From the NCBI RefSeq assembly GCF_033439725.1, contig NW_026944384.1, positions 6,510,001-6,574,000 of the forward strand: a DNA stretch of 64,000 nt. The letters run 5' to 3'. Positions 54,188 through 64,000 of this stretch are shown piece by piece. The first letter of the stretch is position 1, and each line of letters begins with the position of its first letter. Made by a program: the position numbers and the translations under genes. Below the pieces are notes generated by a model. That model worked only from the letters and a program-made list of their open reading frames with translations, was not told where the DNA came from and ran no database searches. Source of the stretch: Neurospora tetraspora (Eukaryota > Ascomycota > Sordariomycetes > Sordariales > Sordariaceae).

Positions 54188-54273
54188 CCCCTGGGTAACC
54201 TCCCCGGGATCACCACTCGAAATCTGGTCCTCATCCTCAGCACTCCTCTCCAGTCGAAGGTCAAGACATCAAA

Positions 54274-55208
<935 letters not shown>

Positions 55209-57114
55209 GCGGGCTTCGAGTCCGTGAGCGAGCGATGGGTGTCTTGTCGAGGGATCGGGTTACTCAGTCTTGAGGCGGGACTGGAGGGACGCAATGGTTA
55301 GCTTGAAGGTTAAGGGATAGCTTGAGTGCAATTCTGAGGCCTGAATGTGCTCGGTCGGCTGTTTGCGTTTGTTGGCGCCGTGACCGGTCTGTTGGCTCTT
55401 GCGGACGGATTGGGAAGCGGCTCGTTGGCGCGTGTTGGTTCTCGGATCGACTCGCATTCTTGTATATAGTTGTCTGATGCTTGCGATAGCGCGGGCGGTG
55501 CAAATAACAGATGTTGAATTACTTTTTGGTGCCGTGTATCTTGTCGCCGTGATGTTGTGAAGAGGAATGGTTGCCCGCGGACAAAAGTATGCGCAAATGT
55601 TGTGCTGCACGCGGACGAAGGTGTGATGTCATCTCTATGTTAGAACACTAACAGCCGTTTGTGGCATGTCCGCGGCTTCTGTGTTAAGGGCACATCTTAT
55701 TTCATGCACCTGCGTTTGATATGCACACGGGAACGGGGAAAAACCCTACCTCTACCCTTCTTACCTGCCTTGGGTTTTCCTGTCGCCATCTCTTGCCTTG
55801 ACATCTTTCTCGCAACCAAAAACTACGCCTTCTACACTCGGGCAGGCAAAGAATCAATCCACCCATTTTCCCTCCATGTCTGTTGCCCTGAGCTTCGGGT
55901 CGGCGCATATCATCAATTCCCCATGCGTTCAATCCATTCTTGCACTTACGGCTGTCTCGTACAGCTGGCGCGCGGACGGCACCCCCCCTTCGCGAACGAA
56001 ATGGTACCGACAAAGGATGGCGGCTGTTGGTAATACCTCCGTCTCCTGGACCTACGCAGCGTTGCTTGCTACTGCACTAGCCCTAGTGCGCGGGCTGCTA
56101 CGCCAATCCAGATAGCGGCGCATCTGAGACCGCTCGACTTGTTTCGTCCGAACTCGATGATCGACAACACGACGTTCCATGTACACAGTAGACAACCAAC
56201 CACTCTTCTCGCCAACACTTTTTAGTGCTCGACATTACGAAATAGCTTGTTCCCTCCAATCTTTCAACCAACGGAATCCGTATGATCTCGCTGTCCGCAC
56301 TTTTGCACATTATCGATATGGCGCCAACGAGAAAGAATGGTGTCGCCCTGTTGGGAGCACCAGGCGTCTCGCACAGCACATCAGACGACACCGTGATTGA
56401 GCAGCGTGTTAGTGCTATCCCACTATCTCTCACACCGCAAATGAAACAGTCTTGCTGATAAGATTCCATCTCAGTTTCTAGCTCCACGCATCAGCCGTTC
56501 TTTGGACCACTACCACTGCAAACGACCATCCATCCGAACTTCCTCGCCAACATCATCGTCAACACGCGCGATGTATTTCACGACCGTGAGATCATTCCAC
56601 GCGATTATACTTCCTGTCATTACGTTAGTTGTCTCCGGGCGCCCTCCAACAAACGCCTTCCACATGAACAGCTCCCCAACGCTGCCGCTTTACCCGTTGG
56701 CCGCCGTGCCGCTCGGCGTGAACCAACTGGGATTTCGTGCGCACATCGAGACAAAGATCGTGGTTGTTTGCCATACCTCCGTCCACTCACCCAGCGAGTC
56801 GGGAAAGATACAAGATACACAGGCAAGACAAGGAAAGATACCAGTCCAAGGGAGAGCGATACGCCGATGGTTAGGACTTGAATGGATACCGTTATGTGCC
56901 CGCTCTGGTCATCCGTTCGATTTCTGCCTTCTAGTTTCTCCATTTCGCCGTGCTTGTCGTCCTTCTCCTGATCTAAGGTAATTGATGACACCATGAAGGA
57001 TATATTTGACCTTGCCAAAATCCTCACGACCACTTCGGATCCTAGCTCAGCCTATACTCGACCCTCCCTGACTTCACTCGACCCCATAGAATTTGCAGCG
57101 ACATTTTAGCCAGG
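55209..57114. other. Intergenic, no confident gene
   Basis: 3' flank of the xylanase, then mixed short frames on both strands (for example 56502-56981 + and 57033-56620 minus). None has a domain, a signal peptide with Cys pattern, or matched splice sites. Confidence 0.4.
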
Positions 57115-59673
57115 ATGGATTGGCTCAAAACCGAATTGGGCACATTTATGGCTCTGCAGCTGGCTTGCGGAGCCATCTCCGACACGCGATTAACAGTCGA
57201 CAACGGCGATTTCTGGAAACAACTGAGGGTTCTCTCCGTACTACTCGAATGCCACCTTGACAAATCCTCGACAATTTTCAAATCATATGGCGATGGGAAG
57301 CACATCTGCAAGTTGGCCGAGGAATGTTTACGTTCTTCCTGGACCTACATTACTGAGCTTTACCGTTTGCCCCGTGCAGAAACACCCTTATGTGTTGCTC
57401 CCGGCAGAAATCTACTCGATACCCGATTTCTGCTTTCACTGTGGTATGCATTGTGTTCAAATCACTATGTATGAGGATTCTAATAATAATCAAAGGCTTG
57501 CGAGAAATAATTTTGCACGGTCATCGATTCCGGGGATTTCAACCAAGTTGAAGGAGTTGACAACTATTGATGGTCTGTTCTCCACGCTTATCAGTGACTA
57601 CACAAACGAAACAAAGTTTCCAGATCTTCTGCCGACGGATGTTATGGATCGTTACCACGACTCGAGTAAAACTGACACGACAACGAGAGCCCTTCGTCGG
57701 AGAAACATGGAAACCTACAATCCATTCGGTCGAGAGGAAGTCTTTGCGGGATTTCGGAGCCTTGTCCCGGCACATTGGATCGGGCTCTTGAAACAACGAA
57801 GAAAGATGCTCGATCGGTGCTTATGTCAGGCCAAACACTCATCGCTTGGCTCCAAGATTGCGACTACAACAACAACATATGCTGGATCTGTGGGGACCCT
57901 GGCTCTGGCAAGAGTGTTTTGATGAAACACATAGTAAGCCAAGCAAGATCAGACCCCTCGATTTTCGAACCATATACAAGAGGCGCAGAGAGAAACAAGG
58001 ATACGGACCGGGAGAAGCCCATCGTCATTTGGCACTGCTTTGCTCGGGCTGGGAACCCCGTTTCCATGCAGTTCGAAGAACTTACCATGATCCAAAACAT
58101 CCTGTTCCAGCTTTTCAAGCAATTCCCCGGTGAGATCGACCGGGCTTTTGCCTACACCTACAACATGATGCTTAGCCAGCGGAAACCGGATTACATCAAG
58201 GCAGGCTTATCGACTTTGAAGTTCAAGACTCTTGAGAACACTCTGTTCTTCTTCCTGGCAGACACTGGGCTAGTAAGACCGCGGGTCTTCATCTTTTTGG
58301 ACGGGCCGAGTGGATTTTCGCGACAGAAATCTGCTTTCTTCAACATCGACGAAGTGGAAGAAGCCCCGCTTATCCACAAGCTGAAGGGAATTAGGGGTGT
58401 CAAAGTGTGTGTTGCCAGTAGACCTGGGGGCGTGTTCCATGATTGGGATCGTTCATTCCACGGTCGGGAGGAAAGGGGGTACAAATTCCATACCCTCCGT
58501 ATTCAGGATTATACGCGGGAGGATATCCAGAAGTTTAGTAGCAACCGGCTAGAGAGTGTGCTTCTTCCGCTCCGCATACCTCTCGCCGCAAGTATTGCAA
58601 ACGCTTCTGAAGGATCGTTTATCCTAGCCAAGGATGGGTGCGAGGCTGCCCTTCGAGCATATGAACAGTCGAACGATGAAGAGGCTATCACCTACTCCCA
58701 GATTCTCTTCAACTCATTACTACACGAGATCGAAAGGATGCCATTAACATTCAAGTTACCCAACTACGACTTCGTACAGGAGAACCGCCTCGAAACCCTC
58801 TCAACCTATCTAAACTTCATTATCACCCACATCGAAAACAACATGTCCCAGGCCCGTAACCAACGACCTTTATCCCTCCTACAGTTTACGCTGGCCGTCG
58901 AATCATACCGGGACACCCTCCCCTCCGGGCCGCTCACGGACTTTCAGATAGAATTCCTTGCAAGAGCCTGTGACAACATAGCGCATAAGATCAGAAAGGA
59001 ACTCTATCCCTTTATTGTTCTCCGTGAAATGGAACATGAAGAGAAGCCGCAATATGTGGATGAGAACTTGGTACAAAATTGGAAAGGTCTGGTCCGCGCG
59101 GCGGGATCAAAGGTTATGCTTCTGCATAGTAACCTGGTGCTGTTTCTGGAGAACACCTTGGCGGGACGGCATTTACTGGATAACGACGATGGGCAAAGGG
59201 CTAATTCACTTGTCCAGCACGACCAACTGCATAGTCACATTGCCGATGAGATGAGGGCCCAGAATCCAAGATTCTTACGGGACCGCGTGGCGACGCTCCT
59301 GAAGGCCTCTCTGTTTGAGCACACTTCACTCATGCCGGAGATTATCAATGAGGAGTGTGAGTAGTGGTTGGAGCGCGGCGTTGAGGTGAAGACGGAGACC
59401 AAACCGAAACGTCGGTACCCCACTACACGTTCTAAGACTGCCAGGACCAAAGCGCGGGGTATGAAGCCTCAGCCATATCGCCCTTATAGCGAACACTTGA
59501 AGTTGTTGGAAAACTTGCCGGAGGTGGCTGGATTGGAGGGAGAGATGTTGCTGTTCGAGTTTTGGCCGTCGACGTTCGTTCATCAGATCAAGATAGAACC
59601 GGAGGAGAGTGTTTCCGATGGAGGTGACTATGTTGAGGTTGTGAGGGAGACGAAGAGACGGAGGATGGCGTGA
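57115..59673 (+). pseudogene. NACHT/STAND-type P-loop NTPase gene, apparently disrupted
   Basis: The main open frame (57775-59364, opening at a TTG) encodes the NTPase: LIAWLQDCDYNNNICWICGD, then P-loop GDPGSGKSVLMK (about 40-51), a Walker-B-like FIFLDGPSG, and CVASRPG typical of fungal NLR-like proteins. Upstream, 57115-57474 (MDWLKTELGTFMALQLACGA) reads like the helical N-terminal part of this class. Pieces between 57540 and 57775 switch among three frames (for example KSLRDFGALSRHIGSG in one, LETTKKDARSVL in the next), so introns or frameshifts must lie there. The TAG at 59362 is followed in frame by 102 codons (WLERGVEVKTETKPKRRYPT..., to 59673). There are no terminal repeats (WD/ANK/TPR). 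This class is tied to non-self recognition; the copy looks broken or badly modelled. Confidence 0.6.
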
Positions 59674-60813
59674 ACACAATGTCATATTTTTGGCCGCGAG
59701 AAGTTGTTTGGCTTGGAGTTTACTATGGTGTTGACATTGCATTTGTTTTGTCTTCTGTTTGCTATGTATACAAGAACTCCTCATTGATATTTCTTTCTCA
59801 CTATTAAAACGTGTTTGTGAAACATCCGTTCTACGTAAGTCTTTGATGTTGTTGCAGGTGGTGAAAAGAAGCATGGGATGAAACGAACCCGAAATCAACA
59901 TCGCCCATATGTCGATGAAGAAACGTTCTTTCCCCGCCTGCTACGGCGCCCAAAAGCCCCTGGAATGCACTAGCTGGCAGCGCTGATTAGAACCTGTGTC
60001 CTAGCTGTTTGGTCCACTTTGAGGTCATTCTTCCTTCACCTGCTTCACTTTCCTTTCTTTCCCGTCGGTTTCTTCCAACATATTGAGCTACCTACTTCTC
60101 TCAAATTGGAGATAAATCCTGAACATCCACAAGGAGGGCTTTTCTGGTTGTGCTTGAACCAGTCCACAACCTCTGTGACTCTGTCTAGAGATGCCTAACG
60201 TCTTGTTAGTACCCGCCGAGAGGTGCGCGCAAATGGGCGGCGTTTAGCCCCACTCAAGCGGTAGCAAGGTCACGGCTGATGAATGTTAACGCGCTATTGC
60301 TATCACACAGACTTTGGCATTGTTTCTGATAAAGGACCATCTTATTCAATGATGCGGAACATAGTCCTACAACGCCAAGAGATATATCTGGATGAAAATT
60401 TGAAGGCCGCGGCCGCGGCGCCGGAGTCGAAGTTACTCTTGAGGTATCTCATACCCGGGTCATTGTCCAGGACTGGAAGGAGAAGGGGGAGTTTTTGCCG
60501 AATGAGTGGGCAAAGGCGTTTGGACCGAGGATTAGGTCCAATGGAAAATGAGGCCGCAGGAGCAGTAGAAGTAGAAGCAACCAGATAAAGGCAGCGACGA
60601 AGGAGGGAAGGCGTAATTCGTAGAGGTACGATAAGAGGCAAATTTCGGATTGGGAAAGCATTTAATAGCTCTACGTAGCGGGAATACAGGGGAAGGAGAA
60701 CTTGAACCCAGAACGTGAGCATGATGGCGCATAATCGTATACGAAACTAAAAGCTAAAAGCACCGCACCTGATCTACTCGCCAACCTCCGTCACTCCCTG
60801 CACTACCACAGCT
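59674..60813. other. Intergenic, no confident gene
   Basis: 3' flanks of two converging genes. Frames at 60283-60588 (+) and 60722-60342 (minus) overlap each other and have no domain. Confidence 0.45.
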
Positions 60814-62304
60814 TCAAACGTGCTCCGCACAGAAGTCCCAGTCACTATCCCCATAACTGTTATTATCATCGCTCCACTCTTCCTCCTCCTCGTCATCATC
60901 ATCATCATCATCATGTACTTCATCTTCTCCCTCCGCTACCTTCTCCGCCTCTTCCTTACTTAACTCCCAGTAGGGCAAACGATAACCATTATCATCGAAC
61001 TCATCTTCTTCATCTCCCAACTTTTTCGCGGCTTGTTCTTCCAATCTTGTCTTCCGGATATCAAACGCTCTAGTAACCGCCAGCAGAGCAATCTCAGCCT
61101 TTTCCTGGGCTTCGATCATGTCGCTAACCGGTCGAGGAGGCATGTTGCCCTCTTCTTCTAAGGCAAACAGTAGTGCCTGATTAAGGTACCGGCCCTCCCA
61201 AGTCCACCAGGTCTTGTCAACAAGCTTCTTGAGAATGACCTGACGCTCAGCCCGGCTGTTACACCGCCACACCGTCTTGAGTACGGAAAGTACAAAAGCA
61301 AAGTACAGCAACCGCGTCCTTGGGCGGTGGCCGTTAGCACCCGGCCGGAAGTGCAATGGCTTCCCGCCCAGTTCTCGAACTGTCATCCATGTCCGTGGAT
61401 CGTCAGGCTGGGACCCGGGCCCCATGAAGAGCGCATCCAGAAGATATTTGGCCTTTTCGTCGATGACCATCCACTTGTATTCTTTGGGGTGATGATTTTC
61501 AAGTTCCCATTCCGCCAACACCTGGGTGCTCTCAAGCGCTTTATCGTCGAGGTTGGGGACAATTGCTAGGGCCCCGTGGTCGAGGGCACGGGCGACGGCA
61601 TATGGGAGGAGAAGGCCGTTGTAGGGCGAGAAGAGATCTACTTCGGCGTCAGAGGGCCACAACCAGGGAAACAGCGCGTACATGGTGTCACTGCCTAGTT
61701 TATATGGGAAAATGTGTGCCGCAACCATGGAGCTAGCATCTCGATGGGTGCCGGTGGCGGGATCGAAGATGAGGTCGAGGTGGCGATGGTTTCCACTTTG
61801 CACGACCCTGTACATGCCGGCATCGTATGCTGTGAGGAGGGACTGTCTGAACTTGACATGTTCTGCTCGGCTCGGCCGCCCCATTCCCGCAGTGCCCTGG
61901 TAGGTCCTCAACAAGCAGGCAAAAGATATCGAAACGACGCCCACTCGTGCGGGCCTGTCGGCTATTGTTGTGTATAGCTGCTTCTCAAGCATAGCCGCCT
62001 TCACCTTCCACTTCATGCTATCGGCCCATCGTATCAGGTCGTACTCGTCCGGATCATCATCTGGATCGTGCAATTGTCGTACCTCCAAGTACTTGGTCTC
62101 CGCTTCGAGAGTCTTGATCTTGCAGCCCGCGAGCTTGGCCGCAGTGCTCCAAAACCCAGGATCCGAGCTACGGAGGGACTTGAGCTTGTTCCTTATGTCC
62201 TTCATCCGTATAGACTTTGCTATGTTGTATTCGGAAAGCAACTGCTCGGATTCTGTGCGAAGCAAGAGGGGTTTGAGGGTTTCCGGGGTGGTCGATAACG
62301 ACAT
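60814..62304 (-). CDS. HNH-nuclease-domain protein (fungal HNH_2 type)
   Basis: 496 residues, no intron. The N-terminal half (1-185) is helical. The HNH-like region is at about 190-250: SSMVAAHIFPYKLG, then FSPYNGLLLPYAVARALDHG and LAIVPN. This follows the fungal pattern A-H-I-x-P ... N-G-L-L-L ... D-x-G, with A-R-A-L-D where an active-site His is often seen, so activity is uncertain. The C-terminal 45 residues are a very acidic run coded by an ATC/GAT repeat (60893-60914). These genes are numerous and variable in Sordariales genomes; their role is unknown. The ATG at 62304 gives a natural N-terminus (MSLSTTPETLKPLLL), but a TATA-like box lies only 9 bp before it. Confidence 0.78.
   Translation of the reverse strand: MSLSTTPETLKPLLLRTESEQLLSEYNIAKSIRMKDIRNKLKSLRSSDPGFWSTAAKLAGCKIKTLEAETKYLEVRQLHDPDDDPDEYDLIRWADSMKWKVKAAMLEKQLYTTIADRPARVGVVSISFACLLRTYQGTAGMGRPSRAEHVKFRQSLLTAYDAGMYRVVQSGNHRHLDLIFDPATGTHRDASSMVAAHIFPYKLGSDTMYALFPWLWPSDAEVDLFSPYNGLLLPYAVARALDHGALAIVPNLDDKALESTQVLAEWELENHHPKEYKWMVIDEKAKYLLDALFMGPGSQPDDPRTWMTVRELGGKPLHFRPGANGHRPRTRLLYFAFVLSVLKTVWRCNSRAERQVILKKLVDKTWWTWEGRYLNQALLFALEEEGNMPPRPVSDMIEAQEKAEIALLAVTRAFDIRKTRLEEQAAKKLGDEEDEFDDNGYRLPYWELSKEEAEKVAEGEDEVHDDDDDDDEEEEEWSDDNNSYGDSDWDFCAEHV
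60893..60914. repeat. (ATC)7 microsatellite coding poly-Asp in the HNH protein
   Basis: Seven ATC units on the + strand encode the Asp run of the acidic tail on the minus strand; the length is likely to vary between strains. Confidence 0.9.
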
Positions 62305-62312
62305 GGTCGACG

Positions 62313-62320
62313 TTTATATA
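62313..62320 (-). promoter_or_regulatory. TATA-like box at the HNH gene start
   Basis: TATATAAA on the minus strand only 9-16 bp upstream of the first ATG. If it is used, transcription would begin inside the frame and a later Met (residue 34, MKDIRNK) would be the start. Confidence 0.35.
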
Positions 62321-62636
62321 ATACTTGGAGTTGACGCCGATGGTAGGGTAAGGGGTTGGTAATGGGATTCATGACGGGAGAAATGCTATGCCGGGAAATT
62401 GATGGTGGTTTGATGGAAGTGGAAGTGATGGGTGGATAGGGGGAAGCAGGTCCAGTTTAGAAAGGGAAGCCGAGTGCACAATCAAGGTCCATGTCGGACT
62501 GTCGGACTGTCGGTCATAGAAGCTCACAGGAGGTACAACGGAGGAGGTTGCGAGCACAATCACTTCTTTATTCCCTTTATCTCCAAGGTACCGATGCAGC
62601 ATTCAAGGGATTGCCTGTTCTCTCCAGGGTTCATAA

Positions 62637-62730
62637 CAAAACAAAACAAAACCCAGATTTGACCGTTTTGTTTTATTTTGCCTTAGAATCGAGATTTTGC
62701 CTTATTTTCCAGCCGTTTTGTTTTGTTTTA
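62637..62730. repeat. Inverted AAAAC-repeat arms
   Basis: 62637-62652 (CAAAACAAAACAAAAC) is mirrored by 62715-62730 (GTTTTGTTTTGTTTTA), with another GTTTTGTTTTA between. It could be a small fold-back element or simple-sequence chance; no target duplication is clear. Confidence 0.45.
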
Positions 62731-62799
62731 TCGTTTTTGCTATCGGATTACACATATTCCGGTCCCGGGATACAGTAATTACACACTTCTATCAGCCGT

Positions 62800-64000
62800 A
62801 TCAGCACCATTACATAATAAAAACGTAGAGAAAAATATACTAAATAAGACAAGTAATAAAATAAAGGAGATTACAACCAATTAAGGCTATTACAAACCTT
62901 CCTCCCCACCCTCGATATCAAAACGGTTCTATACCTTCAAGTTTAATAATCTATTAATAGTATTATAATATATTCTATACCGCTGTAATAATAATATTAA
63001 CTTACCCAAATTGAATACGTTTTTATATTCGTTAAATATAGAAGGGATTAATAAATAATTATATATTATTATAGTTAAACGAAGATATTTGCTTTCATTC
63101 TAAGTCTACTAGAGTAGGGAGTTAGATATAGGTTGAGGGGATTCCTTAAAATATATTAAAATTTCATCGTCGAAGGAAGGCTATTGAAGTTTAATATTAT
63201 AATAATTAGGTAGTATTAATTAATTATATATATTGCTATTATCCCTTTAAAACGTAGAAGTTAATAAGGCGGCTAAACTCGAATTAGTAAGACCCTAGTT
63301 AATATTGTTACGTATTTTACGATATTAGTATTCTTAGCGGTAAATAGTCCTAAGATTATTAAATACCCAGTTAACTTCCAATTTATTTAATGTAAAATTA
63401 ATCCACTTCTTTTTATAACCGGGGTAAAGGATTATAATAATTTAATACGACGAGGATCTGCCTATAAAATCCCTATATTTTTCGAATTTAATGATTGTAT
63501 AGTCGATATTCTACCGGATAAATATATAGTTAGTATTATTTAATTTAAGAAGAGGGCGAAGTTAGGTAGTACGAAATTAAGTACTAAATTAATTACCGGA
63601 AAGTTAATTACTAGTAGTAAGGGGTTGATTATTAATAAGACGAAAAGAGACTATTAATTAATAATTACGACGTTAAATATTAAATAAATTTAATTCAAAA
63701 TTATTTAAACGATAAAGTTGATTAATAATATAACAGGGTCAACTTTAGATATTATTAGTAATCTCTTATAAAAAGGAAACGTAGTTACTATTATTATTAT
63801 TATCGCTATTATTATTTTACCCCTTATTATATACTTTTAGAATATCTAATCTTTAGAACGGCTCGAACGCAATCTTCTTATAGTAGCGGTCTTGCTATTA
63901 TTTAAAATCTTTGAAAGTCCGGTAAAGGGTGGCTATTACTATAGGGAAATATAATTTATATTATTCAAATATTTTGATCGTCCTCATAAATAGTTTAAAA
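62800..64000. repeat. RIP-mutated AT-rich block, runs off the right edge
   Basis: From about 62.8 kb the DNA turns very AT-rich and TA-rich, with no surviving frames, like the two mapped RIP-mutated elements. Only one border is in view (near CGGTCCCGGGATACAGTAAT, 62761-62780), so family, length and ends cannot be given. Confidence 0.7.

Larger units (their letters stand above)
52427..54273. other. Upstream region of the xylanase; no confident gene
   Basis: Frames of 232 codons (+, 52575) and 125 codons (minus, 53592 to 53215) exist without recognisable domains; the second has a few protein-like stretches. The last 500 bp hold the xylanase promoter. CCGGGG words that fit a CreA/CRE-1 core (SYGGRG) occur at about 53763 and, reversed, at about 54204. 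Confidence 0.4.
62305..62800. other. Upstream flank of the HNH gene
   Basis: No gene seen. Contains the AAAAC inverted repeat listed separately and the border with the AT-rich block. Confidence 0.5.

Overview
The window comes from a filamentous ascomycete and fits Neurospora (most likely N. crassa or a close relative). The evidence is: short introns with CTAAC/CTGAC branch sites; HET, NACHT-type and fungal HNH genes; a GH11 xylanase with a CBM1 tail; and sharp AT-rich blocks whose remnants of coding sequence are saturated with C-to-T/G-to-A type change, the mark of repeat-induced point mutation (RIP). I ran no database search. All family names come from motifs I can read.

Layout. 0-14.7 kb holds ordinary but thinly spaced genes: a left-edge partial gene, a small heat-shock protein, a TmpA-like membrane flavoprotein, and a HET-domain protein. 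15.4-36.7 kb is the unusual part: nine members (A-I) of one small-protein family, all on the + strand, plus a reverse-strand fragment that may be a tenth. Each carries a helical module of about 45 residues with nearly invariant W, F, C and G-P positions. Most add a basic NLS-like stretch and a beta-rich C-terminal module, and several share one intron near the 3' end. I do not recognise the family. Its members show nearly every kind of birth and decay: local tandem duplication (A/B), internal domain duplication (F), loss of the beta module (C), repeat-driven frameshift (H), stop codons before an ancestral acidic tail (A), and destruction by a transposon (E).

Interleaved with this array is a second local family, J, built of repeats around an HPELYP motif, with one long intact copy and two short or broken copies at 37.3-41.6 kb. 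Mobile DNA has entered this interval repeatedly: a 658-bp TA-flanked MITE, a 3197-bp RIP-mutated hAT element with an 8-bp target duplication inside gene E, a solo LTR with a 5-bp duplication, a 3198-bp RIP-mutated element with long inverted ends, and a 376-bp hAT-type MITE. A sister copy of that MITE lies at 52.1 kb.

43-62 kb returns to gene-bearing DNA: a hybrid histidine kinase with a TGACA/TGTCA-rich upstream region, a secreted DUF8021-type protein, an FAD monooxygenase, the xylanase with a TATA box and possible XLR-1 site, a probably inactivated NACHT-type NTPase, and an HNH-domain protein. From about 62.8 kb to the right edge there is another RIP-mutated AT-rich block.

The HET, NACHT and HNH genes, the expanding orphan family and the transposons together suggest a fast-evolving accessory compartment. 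No operon-like cooperation between the genes can be shown. No rRNA, tRNA or CRISPR was found.
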